Shown: piece after piece, positions 1-8,120 of the stretch
Position numbering within the stretch: position 1 is the stretch's first letter
Layout: each line of letters begins with the position of its first letter
Origin: Ohtaekwangia sp036786105
Lineage (GTDB): Bacteria > Bacteroidota > Bacteroidia > Cytophagales > Cyclobacteriaceae
Direction of reading: 5' to 3'
Assembly (NCBI RefSeq): GCF_036786105.1
Contig: NZ_DAIQRQ010000001.1
Coordinates: 124,001 to 188,000, forward strand
DNA length: 64,000 nucleotides
Program-made: the position numbers and the translations under genes
The notes under the pieces: model-generated
Seen by the model: the letters and a program-made list of their open reading frames with translations, nothing else
Databases searched by the model: none
What the model was told of the DNA's origin: nothing

Positions 1-155
1 AGCCCTTGTGTATTAATGGCATTGAAAAGCCCACTACTGCTGGTAAGATCAGGGTAGGTGCCGGAAGTACCCACAGTAACTGTACCGGACAACTGAGCAA
101 AAAGAGTAGTTGATGTCGCACAAAGCAAGCAAATAAAGATATAAAACCGTTTCAT
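1..155 (-). CDS. Secreted protein, N-terminal part (runs off the window)
   Basis: The reverse strand from an ATG at 155 stays open to the window edge and encodes 51 residues. They begin with a clear Sec signal peptide (MKRFYIFICLLCATSTTLFA followed by Q), a cleavage style typical of Bacteroidota. The mature start contains GTVTVGTSGTYPDL, a pattern seen at the start of many T9SS-exported adhesins and beta-helix proteins, but too little is present to name a family. A perfect TATATTTG -7 element lies just upstream (179-186). The start and signal peptide are well supported; the function is unknown. Confidence 0.7.
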   Translation of the reverse strand, partial: MKRFYIFICLLCATSTTLFAQLSGTVTVGTSGTYPDLTSSSGLFNAINTQG

Positions 156-480
156 AAGACAGTCGAGATTTACCCATTCAAATATACCCGGAATTTTTCT
201 GTACAACTCGAAAGTCGCGAAAATATCACAAGCATTGGTAAAAACATCATTCTAACAATACCGGAATGCGGTTTTGGAATGAAGATTATTTTGTTTCTGA
301 TGAATAAGAATCTGAGCTGGTGTGCGCTTTAAATCAACAATTTGAAATTTGTTAGCAGGCTATGCTCTAACGATATGAATTTCCATAGGTAGGTAATAAG
401 CCCTTGAAATGGCTTGAAAATCAGAAAATCGGGAAATAATAAACAGAATTCTCTTAAAAGGTACTTATTCACTGATCTCA
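156..480. other. Intergenic region between two leftward genes
   Basis: This 325-bp AT-rich stretch has no open frame with coding character. It holds the promoter of the leftward secreted-protein gene near 179-206 and the region downstream of the MOSC gene. I see no RNA gene or strong terminator in it. Confidence 0.5.
179..206 (-). promoter_or_regulatory. Bacteroidota-type promoter for the leftward secreted protein
   Basis: On the reverse strand a perfect TATATTTG (179-186) matches the TAnnTTTG -7 consensus of the Bacteroidota primary sigma factor. A TTG lies 17 bp upstream (204-206). It is 24 bp from the start codon. Confidence 0.45.
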
Positions 481-960
481 TTAAATAATCGAAGGGAAGA
501 TATTGTCTCCTTCTTTTATCAAACCACTCAGAATAACTTTTGCTGTAATGCCTCCATGGCCTCGCATAGCATTATAACCTCCTGTACCCAGATTTTCTTC
601 CATTCTCGAGCAAGGATGGCATTCTCCGGAATATTCAAAAATTGCTTCCCCAATCTTGAATTGCTTGTTTTTGAGTGAAAGAAGATTGATTCCTTCAACC
701 ACGATATTTCTTCGCGTAAGGGCCGGATCAACAGCGCCTCTGCCGAGGAATGAACCAACTGCTTTTAAATGTTCCAACTGAATGAGCGTTACCTGCCTGG
801 AGCCGCCCGAAGTTTTATATCGATCGCCCGTCAACCCTTTATTTTGCACAGCCATTACTTCTTTTACAAACAACACAGCCTCCAACCGTGCTGGCCGGAT
901 TAAAATGGCCTTTACTCTACCGACCTGTGCATAATTTCCAAAGAGCTCTTTAAATTCCAT
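481..960 (-). CDS. MOSC domain-containing protein
   Basis: This 159-residue protein is a stand-alone MOSC (molybdenum cofactor sulfurase C-terminal) domain, a fold that handles sulfur or molybdenum cofactor at a conserved cysteine. Visible signatures are GLTGDRY, the Cys-containing GECHPCSRME and the Gly-rich NAMRGHGGITAKV near the C-terminus. The start at MEFKELFG (960) is preferred because the 26 residues upstream do not resemble the family and would run towards the divergent MarR gene. It has a probable divergent promoter region (961-1078) shared with that regulator. The family is clear; the substrate is not known. It may protect against reactive N-hydroxylated or sulfur compounds like related YiiM proteins, which is inference. 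Confidence 0.85.
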   Translation of the reverse strand: MEFKELFGNYAQVGRVKAILIRPARLEAVLFVKEVMAVQNKGLTGDRYKTSGGSRQVTLIQLEHLKAVGSFLGRGAVDPALTRRNIVVEGINLLSLKNKQFKIGEAIFEYSGECHPCSRMEENLGTGGYNAMRGHGGITAKVILSGLIKEGDNIFPSII

Positions 961-1078
961 ATAGCGGGATTTGATGTGTACTTTAAAATACGAAGACCAT
1001 GCAGATTCAAAAAAAATCCCAAAATACTCTGCATGCATAATAAAAAATTTCTACCTTCGCTCTCCCTCATTCAAACGT

Positions 1079-1528
1079 ATGCGAAGGGAAGAAACTGTAG
1101 ATCATCATATAAAAACAGCATGGCATGCTATTGCCCGCATGTATAACCAACAGGCGGGCAAGTATGATATTACAACTTCCATCGGATTTGTTTTACTGAA
1201 CATTCATTCTGAAGAAGGAACGGCAGCAACCAAAATAGCTCCTCTAATGGGACTTGAAGCACGAAGCCTTACGCGCATGCTCAAAACGATGGAAGAGAAG
1301 AAGCTTATCTATAGAGAGCCTGATCCGACCGATAGGCGTTCCGTTAGAATTTTTCTCACGCCCCTCGGTAAAAAGAAAAAAGAGGTTTCTCGCCAAACCG
1401 TACTTCAATTTAACAATGTAGTGCGTCAACAAATAGACGAAAGCAAACTGGCAGTATTTTTTGAAGTGCTTCAAAACATTAACCAGATTATCGAACTAAA
1501 TAATATTTACGAAAAAGTAGAGAATTAA
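1079..1528 (+). CDS. MarR-family transcriptional regulator, probable regulator of the fad operon
   Basis: A 149-residue winged-helix regulator. The recognition region is ATKIAPLMGLEARSLTRML and the wing holds DPTDRRSVRIFLTPLG, the Asp/Arg-rich signature of MarR proteins. An ATG at 971 would add 36 residues unlike the family, so the start at 1079 is preferred. It is followed after 48 bp by the beta-oxidation operon in the same direction. By analogy with other bacteria whose fatty-acid degradation operons begin with a ligand-responsive repressor, it probably senses acyl-CoA and controls fadNAE and perhaps itself. The regulatory target is inferred from position only. Confidence 0.85.
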   Translation: MRREETVDHHIKTAWHAIARMYNQQAGKYDITTSIGFVLLNIHSEEGTAATKIAPLMGLEARSLTRMLKTMEEKKLIYREPDPTDRRSVRIFLTPLGKKKKEVSRQTVLQFNNVVRQQIDESKLAVFFEVLQNINQIIELNNIYEKVEN

Positions 1529-1576
1529 CTTCGTGCAGTTGTGACATCGCTGCATGAATTCATCAAAATATATAGT

Positions 1577-3976
1577 ATGAAACGTTCTATTCGCAAAGTT
1601 GCTGTTTTAGGTTCCGGCGTAATGGGTTCAGCCATCGCTTGCCATTTTGCCAACATTGGCTGCCAGGTAATGCTTCTTGATATTGCTCCGAAAGAGCTGA
1701 ATGATGAAGAGAAAGTTAAAGGTCTTACAGTGGAAAGTAAAGCTGTAAAGAATCGCATCGTTCAGAGTTCATTCGATCGCTCGATCAAGTCTAGTCCCGG
1801 TCCTATATATAGCAGGAAATTTATCTCGCGCATTACACTCGGCAACTTCGATGACGATATGGCCAGGATCAAGGACTACGACTGGATTATCGAGGTGGTT
1901 GTAGAAAACCTGGATATAAAAAAGAAAGTATATGAGCAGGTAGAAAAATTCCGCAAGCCGGGCACGCTCGTTACTTCCAACACATCGGGTATACCCATAC
2001 ATCTGATGGCCGAAGGAAGAAGCGATGACTTTAAAAAGAATTTTGCGGGTACGCACTTCTTTAATCCTCCCCGCTATCTCAAATTACTCGAAATCATTCC
2101 AACACCACATACCGATCCGGAAGTAGTTAAATTCCTGATGCACTATGGCGATCTGTATCTTGGAAAAACAACCGTGCTCTGTAAAGATACTCCAGCCTTT
2201 ATCGGTAACCGTGTAGGTGTATGGGGCTTATTGAAAGTGATTGATGCCATGCGCAAATTCGACCTCAACGTTGATGAAATTGATAAACTTACAGGTCCGG
2301 TAATTGGCAGGCCAAAATCTGCAACGTTCCGCACATCTGATCTTGTAGGGTTGGATACACTGGTAAAAGTAGCGAACAACTTATACGCTGCACTTCCGAA
2401 TGATGAAGGCCGTGAGATGTTCAGGTTGCCTGAGGTAGTAAATCAGCTGGAAAAAAATAAATGGCTAGGCGATAAAACCGGTCAGGGTTTCTATAAAAAA
2501 TCAAAGAATGCGAAAGGAGAAACCGAAATCCTGACACTCGATCTGAAAACACTTGAATATAAAACAAAAGCCAAAGCAAAATTTGCCACACTTGAAACCA
2601 CTAAAACGATCGATAATCTGAAAGATCGCTTTAAAGTGTTGCTTGCAGGAAAAGACAAGGCGGGAGATTTTTATCGCGATGCTTTTTATGGACTCTTTCA
2701 ATATGCCAGCAATCGCATACCTGAAATTGCAGACGAGCTCTATAAAATAGATGATGCCGTATGTGCAGGTTTCGGATGGGAACTTGGTCCTTTTGAAACC
2801 TGGGATGCAGTTGGCGTGGAGAAAGCCATTCAGGGAATGGAAGCAGCAGGTTATAAACCTGCGCAATGGGTATACGACATGGCTACCTCTGGTAACAAAT
2901 CGTTCTATAAGGTTGAAGGCGGTAAGCGTCAGTACTATGATATACCTTCCAGGTCGTATAAAAATATACCTGGCAAAGAAGAATTTATCATCCTCGAAAA
3001 CCTCAGCAATAATATTATCTGGAAAAATGCAGAGTCGAAAGTTACTGATCTCGGTGATGGTGTAATCAACTTCTCATGGCATAGCAAAAGCTATACATTG
3101 GGAAGCTCTGTAATAGAAGGTTTGAACAAAGCGATAGACCTCGCGGAAAAAGATTACCGTGGTCTTGTGATAGGACATCAGGGTGCAGATTTTTCTTTGG
3201 GTGCAAATCTCGGTTTGGTTTTCATGTTTGCAATAGAACAAGAGTATGACGAGATCGACTTTATGGTTCGTCAGTTTCAGAATTCAGTAATGCGCATTCG
3301 CTACTCTTCTGTTCCGGTTGTAGTAGCACCGCAGGGAAGAACGTTGGGAGGAGGTTGTGAAATGACGCTGCATTCAGATCTTGCACAAGCTGCTGCGGAA
3401 ACGTATATCGGCCTTGTGGAAGTTGGTGTTGGATTGATTCCCGGTGGAGGTGGAACGAAAGAACTTACCAAACGCGTAAGCGATGCCATTGAAGAAGGCG
3501 ATGTAGAACTGAATGCGTTGCAAAATGCGTTTATGAATATAGCCACTGCTAAAGTAGCACTGTCTGCCGAAGAGGCACGAGACATGGGTATACTTCGTAG
3601 TAAAGATCGCATTTCCGTAAACAAAGATCGGCAAATACTCGATGCCAAAGCTGCCGTAATTGAACTGGCAGAGGCTGGCTATACTATGCCGGTACCTGCG
3701 AGAAATGTTAAAGTGCAGGGAAGAACCGGTATGGCACTTTTCATGGCCGGTATACAGGGTATGCGGATGGGTAACTACATCAGCGATCACGATATGAAGA
3801 TTGCACGATGGATCGCCAACGTAATGTGTGGAGGAGATCTTTCGCAACCACAGGAGGTAAGCGAGCAATACTTGCTTGACCTTGAGCGCGAGGCATTTGT
3901 TTCTCTCACCGGCGAGAAAAAGACACTCGAAAGAATTCAATCGATACTTACAGGTGGCAAACCACTGAGAAACTAA
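1577..3976 (+). CDS. fadN: 3-hydroxyacyl-CoA dehydrogenase / enoyl-CoA hydratase (FadN-type)
   Basis: A 799-residue bifunctional beta-oxidation enzyme. The N-terminal NAD-binding Rossmann motif is VAVLGSGVMGSA (about residues 8-19), followed by the hydroxyacyl-CoA dehydrogenase core (THFFNPP, DTPAFIGNRVG). The enoyl-CoA hydratase/isomerase domain is C-terminal, with LGGGCEM near residue 590 and IPGGGGTKEL. Dehydrogenase before hydratase is the order of Bacillus FadN, not of E. coli FadB, and the length agrees with FadN (about 790). It hydrates trans-2-enoyl-CoA and oxidises the hydroxyacyl product in the cytoplasm. The start at MKRSIRKV is chosen over an upstream ATG at 1541. The thiolase gene follows after 12 bp. 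Confidence 0.93.
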   Translation: MKRSIRKVAVLGSGVMGSAIACHFANIGCQVMLLDIAPKELNDEEKVKGLTVESKAVKNRIVQSSFDRSIKSSPGPIYSRKFISRITLGNFDDDMARIKDYDWIIEVVVENLDIKKKVYEQVEKFRKPGTLVTSNTSGIPIHLMAEGRSDDFKKNFAGTHFFNPPRYLKLLEIIPTPHTDPEVVKFLMHYGDLYLGKTTVLCKDTPAFIGNRVGVWGLLKVIDAMRKFDLNVDEIDKLTGPVIGRPKSATFRTSDLVGLDTLVKVANNLYAALPNDEGREMFRLPEVVNQLEKNKWLGDKTGQGFYKKSKNAKGETEILTLDLKTLEYKTKAKAKFATLETTKTIDNLKDRFKVLLAGKDKAGDFYRDAFYGLFQYASNRIPEIADELYKIDDAVCAGFGWELGPFETWDAVGVEKAIQGMEAAGYKPAQWVYDMATSGNKSFYKVEGGKRQYYDIPSRSYKNIPGKEEFIILENLSNNIIWKNAESKVTDLGDGVINFSWHSKSYTLGSSVIEGLNKAIDLAEKDYRGLVIGHQGADFSLGANLGLVFMFAIEQEYDEIDFMVRQFQNSVMRIRYSSVPVVVAPQGRTLGGGCEMTLHSDLAQAAAETYIGLVEVGVGLIPGGGGTKELTKRVSDAIEEGDVELNALQNAFMNIATAKVALSAEEARDMGILRSKDRISVNKDRQILDAKAAVIELAEAGYTMPVPARNVKVQGRTGMALFMAGIQGMRMGNYISDHDMKIARWIANVMCGGDLSQPQEVSEQYLLDLEREAFVSLTGEKKTLERIQSILTGGKPLRN

Positions 3977-3988
3977 AATATTAAAACT

Positions 3989-5161
3989 ATGAATGCATAT
4001 ATAGTTGCCGGTTTCCGCACCGGTGTTGGTAAAGCTAAGAAAGGTGGATTTCGTTTTACAAGGCCAGATGATCTTGCTGCAGATGTAATCAAACATCTTG
4101 TAAAATCTGTTCCGGGTCTTGAAAATAAAATGATCGATGATCTCATCGTTGGTAACGCCGTGCCTGAAGCAGAGCAAGGTATGCAGATGGGTAGAATGAT
4201 ATCGCTGCTTGCATTAGGTATTGATACTCCAGGCATGGTAGTGAATCGCTACTGTGGCTCCGGTGTAGAAACCATTGCTATCGCCAGTGCGCGCATTCAT
4301 GCTGGCCAGGCTGATGTCATTATAGCAGGTGGAACCGAGTCTATGTCGCTGGTTCCGGTAATGGGTTTTAAAACGGCCCTTAATTATACAATCGCGAAAG
4401 ATCATCCTACATATTATACAAGCATGGGTCTTACTGCAGAGGAAGTTGCCAAGCAGTTCAAGATATCGCGCGAAGAGCAGGATCAGTTTTCATATGAGTC
4501 GCACATGAAGGCTGCCGCTGCATGGAAGGAAGGAAAGTTTAAAGAGGAAGTTGTTCCCATCACTGTGAAAGAAGTTTATGTAGATGAGAACATGAAAAAG
4601 AAAACAAGAGAGTTTATTGTCGATAAAGACGAAGGCATTCGAGCTGATACAACCGTTGAAGGACTTTCAAAACTTAAACCTGTTTTCGCTGCGAGTGGTA
4701 GCGTTACAGCCGGTAACTCTTCACAAACTTCAGATGGTGCTGCCTTTGTGGTGGTAATGTCTGAACGAATGGTGAAGCAATTGAATGTAAAACCGATTGC
4801 CCGCCTGGTAAGTTACGCCGTAGCTGGTGTTGACCCGCGCATTATGGGTATAGGGCCTGTGGCTGCTATACCAAAAGCACTAAAGCTGGCAGATTTGAAA
4901 CTGGATGATATCGATCTCTTTGAATTGAACGAAGCATTCGCTGCACAATCTCTTGCTGTAGTAAAAGAACTCGGTATAGATAAAACAAAACTCAACGTAA
5001 ACGGAGGAGCCATTGCCGTTGGGCATCCGTTGGGATCGTCTGGTGCCCGCTTGTCGGTGCAGCTCTTTGGCGAACTGCGCAGACGAAAGAAAAAGTACGG
5101 CATGGTAACGGCCTGCGTGGGAGGAGGACAAGGCGTGGCCGGCATTTATGAATTGCTCTAG
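3989..5161 (+). CDS. fadA: Acetyl-CoA acyltransferase (thiolase, FadA)
   Basis: A 390-residue thiolase that cleaves 3-ketoacyl-CoA to acetyl-CoA and a shortened acyl-CoA. The acylated cysteine is Cys89 in NRYCGSGVE, the C-terminal His346 is in GHPLGSSGAR, and the second cysteine Cys376 is in TACVGGGQG. The usual GGTESMS motif is also present. It directly follows fadN, so the two are surely cotranscribed and may form a multienzyme complex. Length is normal for the family. Confidence 0.95.
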   Translation: MNAYIVAGFRTGVGKAKKGGFRFTRPDDLAADVIKHLVKSVPGLENKMIDDLIVGNAVPEAEQGMQMGRMISLLALGIDTPGMVVNRYCGSGVETIAIASARIHAGQADVIIAGGTESMSLVPVMGFKTALNYTIAKDHPTYYTSMGLTAEEVAKQFKISREEQDQFSYESHMKAAAAWKEGKFKEEVVPITVKEVYVDENMKKKTREFIVDKDEGIRADTTVEGLSKLKPVFAASGSVTAGNSSQTSDGAAFVVVMSERMVKQLNVKPIARLVSYAVAGVDPRIMGIGPVAAIPKALKLADLKLDDIDLFELNEAFAAQSLAVVKELGIDKTKLNVNGGAIAVGHPLGSSGARLSVQLFGELRRRKKKYGMVTACVGGGQGVAGIYELL

Positions 5162-5245
5162 CATTTGCTATACCGCTTACCCATGTTACAGAAGTATAAC
5201 GGAGCACCGAAGTTGTATTAGAATCAAAGTAAATTTAAAAACCTT

Positions 5246-5280
5246 GATGAGATTGACGAACCTGCTTTATGCATCTCATC
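5246..5280 (+). promoter_or_regulatory. Stem-loop in the fadA-fadE intergenic leader
   Basis: GATGAGAT (5246-5253) pairs perfectly with ATCTCATC (5273-5280) across a 19-nt loop, ending 16 nt before the fadE start. There is no T-tract, so it is not an ordinary terminator. It could affect fadE translation or protect an mRNA end. Confidence 0.3.
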
Positions 5281-5296
5281 GCAAAAATGTAAAACT

Positions 5297-7099
5297 ATGA
5301 GCACGGCAACAGAAACCAAACAAGCTATTAAAGGTGGTGAATTTTTGATCCGCGACACTGCCGCCAATGAAATCTTTATACCGGAAGAATTCAATGAAGA
5401 GCAACGCATGATCCAGCAGCAGTGTAAAGACTTTCTTGCAAAAGAAGTATGGCCACGCCTGGATGAAATTGATTCAATGAAAAATCCGCAACTCATGCCT
5501 TCTATTCTGGATAAAGCAGGTGAGTTGGGACTGCTGGGAACATCGGTGCCGGCAGAACTTGGCGGGTTTGGAATGGACTTTAATACAACAATGCTTGTAG
5601 CAGAAGTAATTGGAGCCGGTCACTCCGTTGCTGTTGCACTTTCTGCACATACCGGTATCGGTACACTTCCTATACTTTACTATGGAAACGATGCACAAAA
5701 ACAGAAATATATACCCAAGCTCGCTACAGGTGAATGGAAAGCGGCTTACTGCTTAACGGAACCGGATTCAGGATCAGACGCCAATAGTGGCAAAACAAAA
5801 GCTGTGCTCAGCCCGGATGGTAAGCACTATATCATCAACGGCCAGAAGATGTGGATCACCAACGGTGGTTTTGCTGATGTATATGTTGTGTTCGCAAAAA
5901 TTGATAACGATAAAAACCTCAGTGCTTTTATCGTTGAGAAATCTTTCGGTGGCATTACCATGAATGAAGAAGAAAAGAAGATGGGTATAAAAGGATCATC
6001 CACCCGCCAGATCTTCTTCAATGATTGCAAAGTTCCGGTAGAGAACATGTTGAGCGAGCGTGAGAATGGATTCAAGATTGCTGTGAACATTCTGAACATC
6101 GGTCGTATTAAATTGGGTATAGCAGCACTGGGTGGTAGCAAGCAGACAGCAACACAGGCTACACGCTATGCTAATGAACGCAAGCAGTTCGGAGTTTCTA
6201 TTTCATCTTTCGGAGCTATTAAATATAAACTCGCTGAAATGGCTGTGAAGATTTTTGCGTCAGAATCTGCGCACTACCGGGCAAGCCAAAATATAGATGA
6301 TGCTTACCATGCATTCATAGCAGGAGGAATGGATTCATCAAAGGCCCGTTTGAAAGCGCTTGAAGAATTTGCCATTGAGTGTGCTATTCTGAAAGTTCAT
6401 GGTTCTGAAGTGCTGGACTATGTAACCGATGAAGGCGTGCAGGTATATGGCGGTATGGGATTTTCCGCTGAAGGACCTATGGATCGTGCATACCGCGATG
6501 CCCGAATCAACCGCATCTTTGAAGGGACCAACGAGATCAACCGCCTTCTTACAATTGATATGTTGTTGAAGCGCGCTATGAAGGGCACCATCGATTTGAT
6601 GTCGCCTGCTATGGCTGTGCAGAAAGAACTTTTGGCAATACCCGATTTTGGTGCCAGCGAAGAGGAAGGAATTTTTGTGAAGGAAAAGAAAGCGCTGGCG
6701 AATCTGAAGAAAGCAGGTTTGATGATTGCAGGAGCGGCCGTGCAGAAATTTATGATGAAGCTTTCAGACGAACAAGAGATCATCATGAACCTTGCCGATA
6801 TACTCATTGAAGCGTATGTAGCTGAATCTGTTTTACTCCGCGTTGAAAAACTGATTCAACAGAAAGGAGAGAAGGCAGTAGAGATACAGAAAGAGCTTGC
6901 ACTGGTATATCTGCATCACGCGATTAACAAAGCAGCTGCAGCAGGTCGCGAAGCGATTTCATCTTTTGCAGAAGGAGATGAACAACGCCTCATGCTGATG
7001 GGCTTGAAACGCTTTACCAAAATTGATGCTTACAACCTGAAAGAAGCCAGAAGAAAAATTGCCAACTATATAATTGAAAAAGGAGAGTATCCTTTCTAG
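5297..7099 (+). CDS. fadE: Acyl-CoA dehydrogenase (FadE)
   Basis: A 600-residue FAD acyl-CoA dehydrogenase that makes the trans-2 double bond at the first step of beta-oxidation and passes electrons to ETF. Signatures are CLTEPDSGSDA (FAD/substrate loop), WITNGGFAD, YGGMGFSAEGPMDRAYRDARI and EGTNEINR (C-terminal catalytic region). It extends about 180 residues past the core with a helical tail (residues 420-600), as in the roughly 590-residue Bacillus FadE class. It lies 135 bp after fadA, completing the order fadN-fadA-fadE. A terminator follows at 7131. Confidence 0.94.
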   Translation: MSTATETKQAIKGGEFLIRDTAANEIFIPEEFNEEQRMIQQQCKDFLAKEVWPRLDEIDSMKNPQLMPSILDKAGELGLLGTSVPAELGGFGMDFNTTMLVAEVIGAGHSVAVALSAHTGIGTLPILYYGNDAQKQKYIPKLATGEWKAAYCLTEPDSGSDANSGKTKAVLSPDGKHYIINGQKMWITNGGFADVYVVFAKIDNDKNLSAFIVEKSFGGITMNEEEKKMGIKGSSTRQIFFNDCKVPVENMLSERENGFKIAVNILNIGRIKLGIAALGGSKQTATQATRYANERKQFGVSISSFGAIKYKLAEMAVKIFASESAHYRASQNIDDAYHAFIAGGMDSSKARLKALEEFAIECAILKVHGSEVLDYVTDEGVQVYGGMGFSAEGPMDRAYRDARINRIFEGTNEINRLLTIDMLLKRAMKGTIDLMSPAMAVQKELLAIPDFGASEEEGIFVKEKKALANLKKAGLMIAGAAVQKFMMKLSDEQEIIMNLADILIEAYVAESVLLRVEKLIQQKGEKAVEIQKELALVYLHHAINKAAAAGREAISSFAEGDEQRLMLMGLKRFTKIDAYNLKEARRKIANYIIEKGEYPF

Positions 7100-7130
7100 T
7101 AGCTAGATTTTACCTTAACCTAAACTGTGA

Positions 7131-7157
7131 AGAGGCCGGAGCAATCTGGCCTTTTCT
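7131..7157 (+). terminator. Terminator of the fad operon
   Basis: AGGCCGGA (7133-7140), loop GCAA, TCTGGCCT (7145-7152) with one G-T pair, then TTTTC. It starts about 30 bp after the fadE stop. Confidence 0.65.
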
Positions 7158-7278
7158 ATTTTTCACACTGTTCATATTCGTAAATAGCGCTGTTCGAAAG
7201 CCGACAAAAGACAGGTACCGTAATGAAAAAACATGTCTTTGCACGCTGCTTTCAGTGTTTTGATAAATAGGTAAGCCT

Positions 7279-7311
7279 TTTGTAGTAAATTAATCAGCGT
7301 CTATAAACTTG
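7279..7311 (+). promoter_or_regulatory. Candidate promoter for the small Gly-rich membrane protein
   Basis: TTTG (7279-7282), a 21-bp spacer and TAAACTTG (7304-7311, one mismatch to TAnnTTTG). The -7 element is only 8 bp from the ATG, so the message would have almost no leader. Confidence 0.35.
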
Positions 7312-7319
7312 TTGATTAT

Positions 7320-7622
7320 ATGCAAACTCGCAGCTCAAACTCTTCGGCAACCACTGCATTGATTGCCGTTTTATTGGTACTGTCGTTTCCGTTTTGGATC
7401 GGAATTGTTGGCGGATTGTTCGGTTTGATAATAGGAATTTTTGGTGGCGTCATCGGGGCTATTGGAGGAATTATTGGTGGTATATTGGGAGCCATTGGAG
7501 GCCTGATCGGTTGGATTTTTGACTGGAATTTTCACTTTCCGTTTTTCTTTGGGCACAGTAGTTTCTTTACCCTCGTAGCAATCATTCTACTGGTTGTTAT
7601 CCTTATCAAAACAAGAAAGTAA
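7320..7622 (+). CDS. Small glycine-rich membrane protein, unknown function
   Basis: A 100-residue hydrophobic protein not assignable to a known family. After a Ser/Thr-rich N-terminus there is one membrane segment, then a Gly/Ile repeat around residues 40-60 in which glycines recur every three or four positions (GGVIGAIGGIIGGILGAIGG), and a C-terminal membrane segment ending in KTRK. Such glycine zippers pack helices tightly or oligomerise in membranes. It is monocistronic, converging with the next gene, whose stop lies 4 bp away. Coding is supported by the amphipathic, non-random composition. Confidence 0.6.
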   Translation: MQTRSSNSSATTALIAVLLVLSFPFWIGIVGGLFGLIIGIFGGVIGAIGGIIGGILGAIGGLIGWIFDWNFHFPFFFGHSSFFTLVAIILLVVILIKTRK

Positions 7623-7625
7623 TGT

Positions 7626-8006
7626 TTACGTAACCGGATGTCGGTTATATAGATTGGGATTAAGGAAGTATTTCGAATAGATCGGATACTTCTTTACTTC
7701 CACGATCTCAGGTTTAAGCTTGTTTACAAAAACAACTTTATATTGAAATTCAAATCCCTTCTCAACATGAACGCTCTTTCGAACAACATACCATTGTTTA
7801 TTCCAGGGATTAAGAACTTTTACTTCGAGGTGAAATAAGCCGGGAGTACTTCGCACACGAACAACCTTGCCTGGTTGTTTATTGTATAACTTTCCATTAA
7901 CCGATACTAAAATACTCGTTCCATTTTCCGTACGAATCGCAATACCGGAATCATAACCAAAGGCACTCAGGGAGGCCAGCAACAGCACAGGTAGCAGCGT
8001 TTTCAT
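7626..8006 (-). CDS. Secreted protein of unknown function
   Basis: A 126-residue protein with a signal peptide (MKTLLPVLLLASLSAFG) and a mature part rich in beta-strand patterns (SILVSVNGKLYNKQPGKVVRV, then PGLFHLEVKVLNPW). The ILVSVNGK...PGLFHLEVKV layout looks like a small PEGA-like or DUF4476-associated N-terminal sandwich, but I cannot name the family firmly. It is probably periplasmic or surface exposed. A short inverted repeat (TAACCG, CGGTTA; 7631-7647) overlaps its last codons. Confidence 0.6.
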   Translation of the reverse strand: MKTLLPVLLLASLSAFGYDSGIAIRTENGTSILVSVNGKLYNKQPGKVVRVRSTPGLFHLEVKVLNPWNKQWYVVRKSVHVEKGFEFQYKVVFVNKLKPEIVEVKKYPIYSKYFLNPNLYNRHPVT

Positions 8007-8067
8007 AGAACATTTTTTATATATATTAACGCAAGCACCGTGCCATCGTTCAAGCTATAGCCAACAA

Positions 8068-8094
8068 AAAAGGTTGCAGAATTTGCAACCTTTT
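8068..8094 (-). terminator. Rho-independent terminator of the phoD-like gene
   Basis: AAAAGGTTGCA (8068-8078) and TGCAACCTTTT (8084-8094) form a perfect 11-bp stem with a 5-nt loop. On the reverse strand it ends in a T-tract, 26 bp past the stop of the phosphatase gene. Confidence 0.85.
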
Positions 8095-8120
8095 CATCGT
8101 CTGTATAAACGAAATATAGT

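Noticed and set aside
971..1078. Extended MarR N-terminus
   Set aside because: The extra residues overlap the MOSC promoter region and do not match the family, so the ATG at 1079 is used.
3374..4177. 267-codon reverse frame across fadN and fadA
   Set aside because: Antisense to two clearly conserved enzymes; its composition is that of a shadow frame.
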